A DNA stretch of 64,000 bases, taken from assembly GCF_019059575.1 (NCBI RefSeq), contig NW_024882868.1:62001-126000 (forward strand). The letters run 5' to 3'. This DNA is from Amphibalanus amphitrite. Taxonomy: Eukaryota; Arthropoda; Thecostraca; Balanomorpha; Balanidae. Both the position numbers and the translations under genes were made by a program. Under the pieces are notes generated by a model. It saw nothing but the letters and a program-made list of their open reading frames with translations, did no database searches and was not told where the DNA came from. Below, in pieces: positions 33,751 through 43,479 of the stretch (position 1 is the first letter of the stretch; each line of letters opens with the position of its first letter).

Positions 33751-35310
33751 TGGCAATGTGGTGATCAACCGTTTCTGGTTTGACTAAGCAGCTCGCTGCA
33801 CCGTTTCCGGCTATGGACTCGGTGGTTGGCTGTTTGTTTGAGCGGCGGCGGGGTGCGAACAGATGTGTTCCGGCTGCTGCTCAGTAGATCGCTGCCGGTG
33901 AGCGGCCCCGGACAGATCTCAGAGCTCGGTTGATGGAAGACGTACCGAACAAAATGGGATTCTAGCTGTGATCGCCAAGCCTTGGTAACTGAAGGTTCTT
34001 ATAACTGAAAAATTAATGATCCAAGTGAAGTTCAAAGGTGAGGTCTGGAGCGAATCATGTGTAATGATTGATGCTTTGATATGTAACAGCACTGCTAAAC
34101 AGACGAGGGAAATCCCTTTTCTAAAGACAGCTTAGCTCACTTATTTCACTTACTCGTACCGTTGAATGGTCCAGCCGCTAAGCTTTCGTTCTGAGGTATA
34201 CGGTAAACGTGCTGGCTTAGAGAGTACGGACGTCTTGTCTAGATGCCTATTAACTGGGGCAGTAAGTGTGAAAGTACCTACCTATCAGTGTCCTCTTTTG
34301 CGGCTTTTTACTCTTTCTGTTCTCCATTTTAATCCACCTTTTGATGCTCTATCACTGTGCTATCCAAGCCGGTTGTGAATGTGCTTCGTGTCTGCTTCTA
34401 TGTCTTATGTAACCCTGGCTCTTTTCGCCCCATCATTGTACGCCTTTTTCTCGTAACGTGTCACTAATGAGGGTCATGACAGGAGCCGGCGGCCCGGCGA
34501 CACGGACCTCTACTCGGGTGTCGCGACATTATGCCTGATTAGCCGCTAATGAACCGCCAATCAGCCGTCGATCAGCGCGGCCTGCCGTCTCGCGTGCTGC
34601 TCCCCGATATCGATCAGCCCAAAAACACCCGAAAATGACCCTGTTTCGTCCGACGGCTATCGATACGTTCAGTTTTTTCCCTCTTGGTACTTCTGGTTAC
34701 ACGCATGGTGTGAAATGCTGAGTCATTGCCTTTGATTCTGCTTTTTAGAATAGCTAGTAGCTTTATGTTTATTAAGTTGTTAAACTGGTCATTTTTAATC
34801 CAGCTGGACGACACGCAGTGGAAATAAACCAGCAACTTTTATGCGGCGCTAGAAAAAGCAAAGTCCTTGAATTTTCTAGTACGACTAAAAAAAGTTAATG
34901 CACAAGACGCAGGAAGTGCAGGACGTGGGAAGAGTGTCAATCAAGTAACTGAGAATGTCGTAAAACTGACCGGAGATGGATAGAGATGTGGAGCTCCCAC
35001 TTGAGTTATCGCTCAGCCCCGTGCCCCACAAACATTGCTTTCCATGCCGGATTTGACATTTATTTTAAAGAGCTTAAATTTAAAGGGCTATGGCACTGGC
35101 ATCCTGACGGTTTTTCCGCTGACGCGATGAATCTTTTTGTTCTGCGCGGCGGTCTCAGCTCTGATCTGGAGGTCGACGATTAGCACCTGGACAATTAGAC
35201 CTGGGAAGACAAAGGGAAGGACAATTTGGACTTGGATGACTGATTCGGAGAGGGGCCGGAGGGCCGGTCTGCGGGGACTCCCCTGCGCCGACCACTCTCG
35301 CCGGTCCGGT

Positions 35311-35335
35311 CCGGGCCATTCTGAGAATGGCCCGG
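35311..35335. repeat. 25-bp perfect palindrome
   Basis: Arms CCGGGCCATTCT and AGAATGGCCCGG flank a single G. It sits in GC-rich sequence with partial further inverted similarity (GGTCCGGT / GGTCGGACC). No function is assigned. Confidence 0.6.
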
Positions 35336-37442
35336 TCTGGTCGGACCAGAGACACTGTCGGTGGTCTGTGAACTGTCGCCGCCAACAGACCGGTCCGGGA
35401 CTGCCGCCGGCGGGCTGACGAAACGCGGTGTATCGGTGGCGATCGGAGTCGGGCGAACCCGGCCTCCTGTGATTGCTTATGACGGAGACCCGGGGAAAAT
35501 TTACAACTCAATCAGCTCAATCGGCTTTACAATGTTGATCGTGTGCATAGGAAGAAGTTGTTTGTACCGTTTGGATTAACTTCAGTGCGTCGTTGGAGGT
35601 AGGCGATTTGCATTTAGCGGTTCAGGTGAATCCCTAAACTTATGTTCCAAACATGAACATGTGACAATCGGTGTCGTACAGTGATCCAGTGGTTCGTCAG
35701 ATCGTCAGACACACACTCTAGCTGCCAGTAAGACGATCCACACTGATGGCGTGAGACCCAGTGACGTCCCACTCGACCTACACCAGTGACTCGTGGAGAC
35801 ACGGTGGTTTTCCACGACGACCCGTCTTACTGGCGTGGGGACCCGCCAGCATCCGGCTATTTTTCGGCTGCTGCTGACGTCACAACGACTGAGGGCCCTC
35901 GTTTGGGCGCAGGATGAGTTATAGCCGCTTAAAAAGGAGCACCGTCGCTCCTGGGATCGAAGTGGTTTGTCGGCGCTGACACAGTTATGTGTTATTTTCG
36001 AACCGTGAAAATGAAGACAGTCGAGACACAAACATGTTTGGCACAGCCGCTGACTAAGGCATCGTGCTTATACGCTTATGGGCAAAATAACATTTTCTGT
36101 GTTGCGTATGTCGTGAATGCGGATCCACGTATTTTATGGCGCTTATGAAGTTGGAAGCGTGCAGCGAAGAACAAAGAACAAAGAATGTATTTTTTTTTCG
36201 GCTGAGAGCCTTGTTTTTTTGCTACCTTGTATGGTTAGCCAATTATGCAACGGTTGCGGTGCTTCACCAAACGATTACAAGGATTCCTTTTGACGCTCAC
36301 GCGTGTCTTACTTGAAGGTCAGTTTGTCGAGTGTCCGCTCATGTCTTCGTCTCTCGCTCGGTTGTGGCCCGATTTTCAATTAGAATGTTATTCATTTCGC
36401 TAGCATTCAGTGTAACTGGGGTCCAACTCTCCACCTCGAAAGGCTATTTGCAGCTCTAATTTTCAGTACACATTGTGTCCAGTTTATAATTTCCAGTTGA
36501 CGCGTTTCCCCGACCCGCTTCGGGCCACACCCAACTCAACCAGTCCAGCCGGCCGGATACGCCCCGCTCTCTGTTTTGTGTCTTCTCCAGCCAATGCCAC
36601 CCCTTTTTGTCACGTGTGATGCCACGTGAGAATCCTCCTCGGTGTGGAAACGGGCCAGTCTGTCACCAAGGGCCCACTGCCATCAGTTATCGCTCTTCAC
36701 CGACCTGCCCCGTGTCCGGAACTGAGACAGCCCACTCCGCCCGTAATTACCGTCCAATCTGATGACGGATGACCCACTGGGGGTCGCAGGAGGTCAGTCG
36801 GGATGGACAATTCCGCGCGGATAAGGGTCGGGCAAATGTCACATTCCCCGAGATATAAATAGCCGTGATGGGCGACGGTGCGGGAAAGCTAAGGCAGGCT
36901 GCCATGCTCCGTGATATTAGGCCCCGAAGGTGTTCCATGAATCCGTCAGATGTGCCATTTGGGAGGTCGTCAGTGCCATCTCTGCATTATGGACGGCGGG
37001 GATCTGACTGCGGGGAGGTCTCCCGCCGGTCCTAATGTGGGTATCTTTTTGTGGTAAATGAGTGTGGTGGCGCCGGGTGGTGATAACGGATAAAGACGCT
37101 GTTGCCGACCTGCTGTTGAGACAGCGCTGGCAGGGGATATTGAGACATTACTTCAAACGGTGGACAGATGTTTTACTGCCAACGTGAACAACGAGGCACT
37201 GATAACTATTGCCTATATAATTCTGAAACACTTCTGCCAACGATAGGAGCGAGACAGAACGCTGCCAACGGAGACATTTAGGACATTGACAACATGCGTC
37301 TGGGAGAGGACCCCCATTATTAGACGCCCCATTATTGGTGAAGGCGTTCATCTCCATGTTAGTACAGTCTCTACCAACAGTCCTCCCCTTCTCCTTCCCC
37401 AGGCGTTGTACCCTATGCACTGTGTGCGCTCATCTTCGTTCA

Positions 37443-37590
37443 TTTCCACCCCTGTTGACACTCTCATCTCTTTCCGTCCTCAGGTGTACACGGTCGGACC
37501 CGAGTATGCGCACGTTGATTTCCACCTGTGTTGACACCCTGCCCTCTCCGTCCTCAGGTGTACACAGTCGGACCCGAGTACGCGCACGCC
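37443..37590 (+). repeat. 74-bp duplication of exon 8 acceptor and exon start
   Basis: CCGTCCTCAG|GTGTACACGGTCGG at 37484 and CCGTCCTCAG|GTGTACACAGTCGG at 37558 are the same junction duplicated 74 bp apart, with about 33 nt of exon retained almost unchanged. The upstream copy reads into TGA after 16 codons. A weaker, older copy may begin near 37403. Confidence 0.9.
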
Positions 37591-37647
37591 GAGGCCAGGA
37601 AGTCGCCGGCGCTAGACGGAAAGGTCGAGAGGGACCAGGATGGAAAG
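37558..37647 (+). CDS. PPIP5K: PPIP5K exon 8
   Basis: Encodes [20 protein letters not shown] and [10 protein letters not shown] (residues 282-311), phase 0 at both ends with donor GTTCGT. The [23 protein letters not shown] block is diagnostic of PPIP5K. The duplicate acceptor 74 bp upstream would truncate the protein. Confidence 0.98.
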
Positions 37648-37938
37648 GTTCGTGGGTGCTGGTCTGCGTTTTACCCTGTGCAGATTGGTCGCTGTGCTTC
37701 CGTTGCCAATGTAGCCATTGTGTTACTGCCAATGTCATTATGCTTAGCGACTCTGCACCTCAGTCAGTCTAGTTCTTACTGTATGTAACTCTGACCGGGC
37801 GCACTATCTGAACCAGAGCCACATCGACCGGCCTTTGACTCCCTCGGGACCCGCTCCGACCCGTGCCCAACATTCAGCTGGAATGTGCGCCGTTGACCTT
37901 GACCTCTCGCTAACCGTGACCTGCCCTGACCCCTACAG

Positions 37939-38039
37939 GAGGTGCGCTATCCCGTCATCCTGACCAACAACGAGAAGCTGATCGCCCGCAAGGTGTGCCA
38001 GGCATTCAAACAGACCGTGTGCGGGTTCGACCTGTTGAG
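37939..38039 (+). CDS. PPIP5K: PPIP5K exon 9
   Basis: Encodes [20 protein letters not shown] and [14 protein letters not shown] (residues 312-344), entering phase 0 and leaving phase 2 at [20 protein letters not shown] is a conserved kinase-domain motif carrying a metal- or ATP-site aspartate in the family. TGACC-type motifs precede the acceptor. Confidence 0.97.
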
Positions 38040-38563
38040 GTGAGTGCTAAACTGCTGAGTACTGAGGGTGTAGAGCGCCGCGCGCAGTGCTACCAGGCTG
38101 AGATAGACGGTGATTGACTCAATACTCAGGGGCAGCTCATTTGTGACATCAATCAATGACGTTAAAAGCGTGTTTGATTTTCCTTTGTACGCGATTTGGT
38201 AGTCCCTTTGAGGACTGCCGCCGCTAATGAATGACAGGTTAGATGGAAATTGGAAATGTTGATGTGTTGCGGCCGTGCGGCTTTAGTAACTGTATCTGGT
38301 TTCTGTCCCACTGATATTGCTGTGTTTCAGCTTGGATCTATGGATCGGACCATCAGAGGTCCATGGTCGTATCTGTCCCTCTGATTCTACTAGCCATCCG
38401 TTCTGTCGGGATTTTCTGACGTCAGCCCGTTCACTCCCCCAGCTAGCGTGGAACAGCCGTGGTGATGATGATGGTTTGATGTGACCGGTCGCAACAACAG
38501 CAGCGAGGCTATATCGCACCCCCGTCTCACCCTCCCTCCCGTCCCTCTTTTTATAACCGACAG
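38040..38563 (+). other. Intron 9
   Basis: This 524-bp intron shows no recognisable element or exon. Confidence 0.8.
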
Positions 38564-38845
38564 AGCCAACGGGCGATCGTACGTCTGTGACGTCAACGGC
38601 TTCAGCTTTGTCAAAAACTCCAACAAGTACTACGACGACTCAGCGAAGATCCTGGGCAACATGGTGCTGCGGGAGCTGGCGCCGACGCTGCACATCCCGT
38701 GGTCGGTGCCGTTCCAGCTGGACGATCCTCCGATCGTGCCCACCACCTTCGGCAAGATGATGGAGCTGCGCTGCGCCATAGCCGTCATACGACACGGAGA
38801 CCGCACGCCCAAACAGAAAATGAAAATGGAGATCAGACATGAAAA
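38564..38845 (+). CDS. PPIP5K: PPIP5K exon 10 (kinase end, phosphatase motif)
   Basis: The largest exon (282 nt, phase 2 in and out) encodes residues 345-438. [18 protein letters not shown] (353-370) holds the catalytic metal-binding Asp and Asn of the ATP-grasp domain. [20 protein letters not shown] matches arthropod orthologues. RHGDRTP (421-427) is the histidine-phosphatase RHGxRxP signature, present intact, so both halves of the enzyme look functional at this level. The donor is AA|GTACGT. Confidence 0.99.
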
Positions 38846-39129
38846 GTACGTGAAGAGGGCGATGAATGTTTTGGAGGTGTGGTATATGGTGTTCTTATGA
38901 GTGCTTTTTTGTGAGACGGTAGGATGACATCCCAATGCATAAACGTTTGCTGGAATAAGTTATCGTACTATTATCGATCAACCCATAGATATGACCTAAC
39001 GGTATGCATTTCGCATAGGTAATTTACGGCTAAATCTGCTTTTATTGTAATCTAACTGCGGCTTACTTTCAATTCGCAATAATACATTTGCCTGGGAGAC
39101 TGACATCTCTTGCTATCTCGTACGTCCAG

Positions 39130-39309
39130 GTTTTTCGCCATCTTCCACAAGTACGACGGCGGTCAGCAGGGCCACATCAAGCTGAAGAAGCCCAAACAGC
39201 TGCAGGAGATCCTGGACGTGGCGCGCGAGCTGCTGGAGGTGTCACCCGATCACCCGGAGGTGGCCAAAAAGCGAGCCAAGCTCGAGCAGCTCCGCAACGT
39301 ACTCGAGAT
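39130..39309 (+). CDS. PPIP5K: PPIP5K exon 11
   Basis: Enters phase 2 after GTCCAG and encodes [20 protein letters not shown], then [17 protein letters not shown] and [11 protein letters not shown] (residues 439-498). It leaves phase 2 at AT|GTGAGT. It belongs to the phosphatase-like domain. Joining to exon 12 gives LEMYGHFSG, as in orthologues. Confidence 0.96.
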
Positions 39310-40036
39310 GTGAGTGTACTAGTGTCGGCCGGTGGTGTCAGGTGTGTTTGTGTGTGTGCGTGTGCGCGTGTGTTTGTACCCTGGCTCTGGACGCGCTCTC
39401 CGTGTACCCCGAGTAGATCGGTCAGTACAGCGGGCTACGCACGGACGGACGGACGGGGCGGGCGGTGGGCGAGCGGGGCAGGGTCCCGAGCAGTGGACGG
39501 GTGGGGAGGGGGCGACCCTATCGCCTGGTATGTGCCTCCGCCGGGGTCCCTCTATCGCTCCCTGCCCCTCACTGGGCCCCTTGCTGCCCCCTACGCCGCG
39601 CTGGTCCATCATCGGCATTCCTCTCCTGTTGTAGCCGCCCTCCTCCCGTGCAATTCAGATTCTGCGCTATCCAGAACGTTAGCTCCTCCATCTATAACCA
39701 GTCTGCGGCGACGCTGCTTCACCTCCCGGTCGCCGGGAAGCTCTTTACTCTGCCCTTCTGTGGAATGGCGTCCATTCCCTTTGGTTCCGTCGCCCCTTCC
39801 GCCAGAGACCGTTCTTTTCTCTTTGATATCCTGTTTCGCCTTCTGTCGCTGGCCTCTTTCTCGTTTGCTCTTCATCTTCTTGGTTTCTATTTCTTCTCCG
39901 CTACATCCCGATCTGAGCCTTCCGGTCGTCTCTCCGATCATTGGTCACTGGCCAGCCAAATTATTCTATGGCTGCTTAGCACATCTCCATGGCTGTTTGA
40001 GATGCAATCTTATGTTCAATGCATTCGTTTTTCTTC

Positions 40037-40782
40037 ATTCATTTCTAGTCAACGACTGTTCGATTTCGTTATTGTTCTTTAGGCTCTTCTTGTTCTCTTT
40101 CCGCTGGTTCTACTCGTTCTTCTTGTTCTTCTTTGTCTTTCCTTCCTCTGTTTCCGCTTTCTCTTGTTTTCTTGTTTTCCTCTGTTTTCCTCTCTTTCTT
40201 ATTTTTCCCCGTTTTCTTTTTTCTTTAATTTCCTGCCTTAACATTCTCACCTTCCTCTTCTGTCTACCCAGTGCTCATTCCACCTCCTTCTTCTACCCTT
40301 CAAGACCTTACCATGAATACCTCTCTCCACCCTTTCCTGGCCGGCCAGTGACGGTCCCCTCTCTGCCTCTCTGCCCTCTCTCTCTATCCTGCCGTGAGCT
40401 ACCAGTGACATTCATTTCTAGTCAACGACTGTTCGATTTCGTTATTGTTCTTTAGGCTCTTCTTGTTCTCTTTCCGCTGGTTCTACTCGTTCTTCTTGTT
40501 CTTCTTTGTCTTTCCTTCCTCTGTTTCCGCTTTCTCTTGTTTTCTTGTTTTCCTCTGTTTTCCTCTCTTTCTTATTTTTCCCCGTTTTCTTTTTTCTTTA
40601 ATTTCCTGCCTTAACATTCTCACCTTCCTCTTCTGTCTACCCAGTGCTCATTCCACCTCCTTCTTCTACCCTTCAAGACCTTACCATGAATACCTCTCTC
40701 CACCCTTTCCTGGCCGGCCAGTGACGGTCCCCTCTCTGCCTCTCTGCCCTCTCTCTCTATCCTGCCGTGAGCTACCAGTGAC
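40037..40782. repeat. Perfect 373-bp tandem duplication
   Basis: Bases 40037-40409 and 40410-40782 appear identical, starting ATTCATTTCTAGTCAACGAC and ending at the GAGCTACCAGTGAC boundary. Translations of the two copies are also identical. This indicates a very recent duplication or an assembly artefact. Confidence 0.9.
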
Positions 40783-41437
40783 ATTCCTCTCTGTTTCTCT
40801 CTATCCTGCCCTGAGCTACCAGTGACGGTCCCCTCTCTGCCTCTCTGCCCTCTCTCTCTTTCTATCCTGCCCTGAGCTACCAGTGACATTCCTCTCTGTT
40901 TCTCTCTATCCTGCCCTGAGCTACCAGTGACGTTCCTCTCAGTTTCTCTCTATGCTCCCCTGAGCTACCAGTGACGGTCCCCTCTCTGCCTCTCTGCCCT
41001 CTCTCTCTCTATCCTGCCCTGAGCTACCAGTGACATTCCTCTCTGTTTCTCTCTATCCTGCCCTGAGCTACCAGTGACGTTCCTCTCTGTTTCTCTCTAT
41101 CCTCCCCTGAGCTACCAGTGACGGTCCCCTCTCTGCCTCTCTGCCCTCTCTCTCTCTATCCTGTCCTGAGCTACCAGTGACATTCCTCTCTGTTTCTCTC
41201 TATCCTGCCCTGAGCTACCAGTGACGCTCCTCTCTGTTTCTCTCTATCCTCTCCTGAGCTACCAGTGACGGTCCCCTCTCTGCCTCTCTGCCCTCTCTCT
41301 CTCTATCTTGCCCTGAGCTACCAGTGACATTCCTCTCTGTTTCTCTCTATCCTGCCCTGAGCTACCAGTGACGTTCCTCTCTGTTTCTCTCTATCCTCCC
41401 CTGAGCTACCAGTGACGGTCCCCTCTCTGCCTCTCTG

Positions 41438-41506
<69 letters not shown>

Positions 41507-41640
41507 GCCCTGAGCTACCAGTGACGGTCCCCTCTCTGTATCTCTACCCTCTCTCTATATCCTGCCCTGAGCTACCCGTGACGGTCCTCTCTCTGTTTCT
41601 CGCTATCCTGCCCTGAGCTACCAGTGACGGTCCTCTCTCT
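40722..41640. repeat. Pyrimidine-rich higher-order repeat, 147-bp period
   Basis: Three related subunits alternate. A begins ACGGTCCCCTCTCTGCC (about 59 bp). B begins ACATTCCTCTCTG (44 bp). C begins ACGTTCCTCTCTG (44 bp). All end in GAGCTACCAGTG. Successive A units start at 40825, 40974, 41121, 41268 and 41415: spacing 149, then exactly 147, 147, 147. The last A unit has expanded into a (CT)n tract of about 60 bp. Confidence 0.9.
41443..41501. repeat. (CT)n microsatellite
   Basis: About 29 uninterrupted CT dinucleotides inside the fifth A unit of the higher-order repeat. In a plus-strand transcript this is a long polypyrimidine tract about 150 nt before a candidate acceptor. Confidence 0.95.
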
Positions 41641-41655
41641 GTTTCTCCGTTGCAG

Positions 41656-41688
41656 CGTGCTCCTCTCTGACCAGCCGCCAGCCGTGGT
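41656..41688 (+). CDS. PPIP5K: Candidate alternative 33-nt PPIP5K microexon
   Basis: TTTCTCCGTTGCAG precedes and GTAAGT follows a 33-nt segment which, spliced between exons 11 and 12 in phase 2, adds 11 residues in frame (VLLSDQPPAV within LE-I...V-YGHF), turning LEMYGHF into LEI...VVYGHF. Splice sites are strong and the length is a multiple of three. I do not recognise it from orthologues, so it may be lineage-specific or unused. Confidence 0.4.
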
Positions 41689-42789
41689 GTAAGTCACATT
41701 GCCTCTGTATAGCTGTCAATACTCCGACGACCCGCCCGCCCGCCCCGACCGTCCGGTTTGCGTTGATTAGGGAGCTGGCATGCGCTCCCCTTTCCCTCCC
41801 GTGTTAGCCCTAGGCGTCCTCCCCCTCTCCCCCCCCCCATGCGAAGCCCAGCTCGGTTTGGTGTTGGGCTGACCCCAGCTGGTCCATGGTGTGGGTTTTG
41901 GTGTCGGTGGTGCATGCCACTTCTTTACTTCTATTGCTCTCCCTTGTTTTGGGATGGCGTTTGGTTTGCGGTACCGCCAGTCGTGTGGACTGTGTTGTGT
42001 GGTGTGTTGTGTTGTGTTGTGCCGTGGTTTGCCGTGGTTTGCCGTGATTTGTGACTGATCTGTGACTCTCGGTCAGCGATCTGCACGAATGGCTGAGGTG
42101 ACATACCCTTCTGGTAAGGCTCGTACGACCGGGCGGCGTGCGCCCTTACGAAACCGACCGACCGCTATAGTCGGACACCCTCGCCTCGCAGTACCGATTT
42201 CTCGGGACGGTGTAGCCCGTTCGGTCCGGCCGTAATGGCGTACCGCTCTGGTACCAACAGCACTCTCGCTCGTCTGCCAGTCGTCCTACGTCGCATGACC
42301 GTGTTGACGTGCGTGTTAGTGTCGCGTGCTGTGTTTCCGTAGTATGGCCCAACGTGTGTGCGTGTGACGTGGTTGTTGGTACTCCTACATGACGTGGTGT
42401 GTATGAAAGCAGATGCCCGTACCTTGGCTGAGTTGAATGAAGTTCATTATGTATGTTCCATATCGCACCTCCAAGTGTCATTTTCACACTTCTGCTTGCT
42501 CTGAGAGCTGGGCTTTGTTTACGGCTGGTCGCCTGCAGCTCTGCAGATTACACATGTGCCATGGGATGGATGAGATGTGGATTGGTGTTTGGTCACTGGT
42601 TGACCTGTCACTGCGTGTATCACCCCCTGGCGGCACCACTCCTGATCCATGACCTGACCTCCGCTCTGTCGGATTCCGCCCCCGTCGCGCTCCGTATGCC
42701 TCCTTAGGTGACGGTCCCATCTCGCTGCATCCTTCCTTTGACTGATGGACTATCCGGCAGTGCTGACGAGGACGCTCGTTTGTCATCAG

Positions 42790-42869
42790 GTACGGCCACT
42801 TTTCCGGCATCAACAGGAAGATCCAGCTCAAGTACCAGCCCAAGGGGTGGAAGCGCAGCAGCGAAACCG
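42790..42869 (+). CDS. PPIP5K: PPIP5K exon 12
   Basis: Enters phase 2 and encodes YGHFSGINRKIQLKYQPKG and WKRSSET (to residue 525), leaving phase 1 at G|GTCAGT. YGHFSGINRK is strictly conserved. The tail of the exon is the usual variable linker in the phosphatase-like domain. An alternative downstream donor cannot be excluded. Confidence 0.95.
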
Positions 42870-43356
42870 GTCAGTCCGAGGCAGGGCTGCTGCAAGGCAG
42901 TGTGCGTATGGTGCATGTGTGGGGAGTGGGAGAGACAGGGTACTCCGTGAAAAATGTTGGTCTTCCTTACGTGATGTCCTTTGTGATGCCCTGACTGTAG
43001 GTGTGTGTATCGGCCCTCCTATCTGACAGTGTAGGCGCCTCTCTCCTAACCGGCTCCTGGCGGTCTCACTGTCCCCGGCAGAGACCTAGAATGGATTGTC
43101 TCTGGTGCTGTATCCTGTCCTGTCCTGTCCTGTCCTGTCGTGTCCGTGTCCCGTTCTGACGATCTCCACTGTCCCTACAGAGACGTCGGACGACCCGTCT
43201 CTGGTGCTGTGTCTCTCCCCCCCCTGCTCCGTTTCATTCTCTCTCTGACAGCCGCCTCTATCCCCGACAGAGACGTCGGACGATCCGTCTCTGGTGCTGG
43301 TGCTGTGTCCTGTCCTGTCGGTGTCCCTCTCTGACGGTCTCCACTGTTCCCGGCAG
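42870..43356 (+). other. Intron 12
   Basis: The 3' half consists of three duplicates of the exon 13 acceptor region. A (TGTCC)n run sits near 43111-43145. No further exon is seen. Confidence 0.75.
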
Positions 43357-43395
43357 AGACGTCGGACGACCCGTCTCTGGTGCTGGTGCTCAAGT
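43060..43395 (+). repeat. Four-copy array of exon 13 acceptor/exon start
   Basis: Exon-start equivalents lie at 43082 (decayed), 43181, 43271 and 43357 (functional), spaced 99, 90 and 86 bp. Each has a pyrimidine-rich lead, CAG, then AGACGTCGGACGACCCGTCT or a variant and CTGGTGCTG. Decoys read into stops or shift frame. Confidence 0.9.
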
Positions 43396-43479
43396 GGGGC
43401 GGTGAACTGACACCAGCCGGTCGCGTTCAGGCCGAGGAGCTCGGCAAAATTTTCCGTTGTATGTACCCGGGAGGCCAAG
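43357..43479 (+). CDS. PPIP5K: PPIP5K exon 13
   Basis: Phase 1 in and out. Encodes [20 protein letters not shown] and [20 protein letters not shown] (residues 526-566). [19 protein letters not shown] is a signature of the PPIP5K phosphatase-like domain. The last of four duplicated acceptors must be used to give this frame. Confidence 0.98.

Larger units (their letters stand above)
29356..37557 (+). other. Intron 7, 8.2 kb
   Basis: No conserved exon is recognised. It contains a diverged two-copy segment (30142/30191, GGACTGGCCCGGTTT-like), a piggyBac-like element (31458-32634), a three-copy 28-bp repeat (33672-33750), a 25-bp palindrome (35311-35335) and, at its 3' end, a duplicate exon 8 acceptor. 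Confidence 0.65.
39310..42789 (+). other. Intron 11, 3.5 kb
   Basis: Dominated by pyrimidine-rich sequence: a perfect 373-bp tandem duplication (40037-40782), a 147-bp higher-order repeat (40722-41640) and a (CT)n tract. A candidate 33-nt alternative exon follows (41656-41688). The 455-codon open frame at 39088-40455 is low-complexity and repeat-driven, not a gene. Confidence 0.7.

Noticed and set aside
39088-40455. A 455-codon plus-strand open frame, the longest in the window
   Set aside because: It overlaps exon 11 out of frame, then runs through pyrimidine-rich low-complexity DNA and a perfect tandem duplication. Its Phe/Ser/Leu-rich composition is what CT-rich DNA encodes. No domain is visible.
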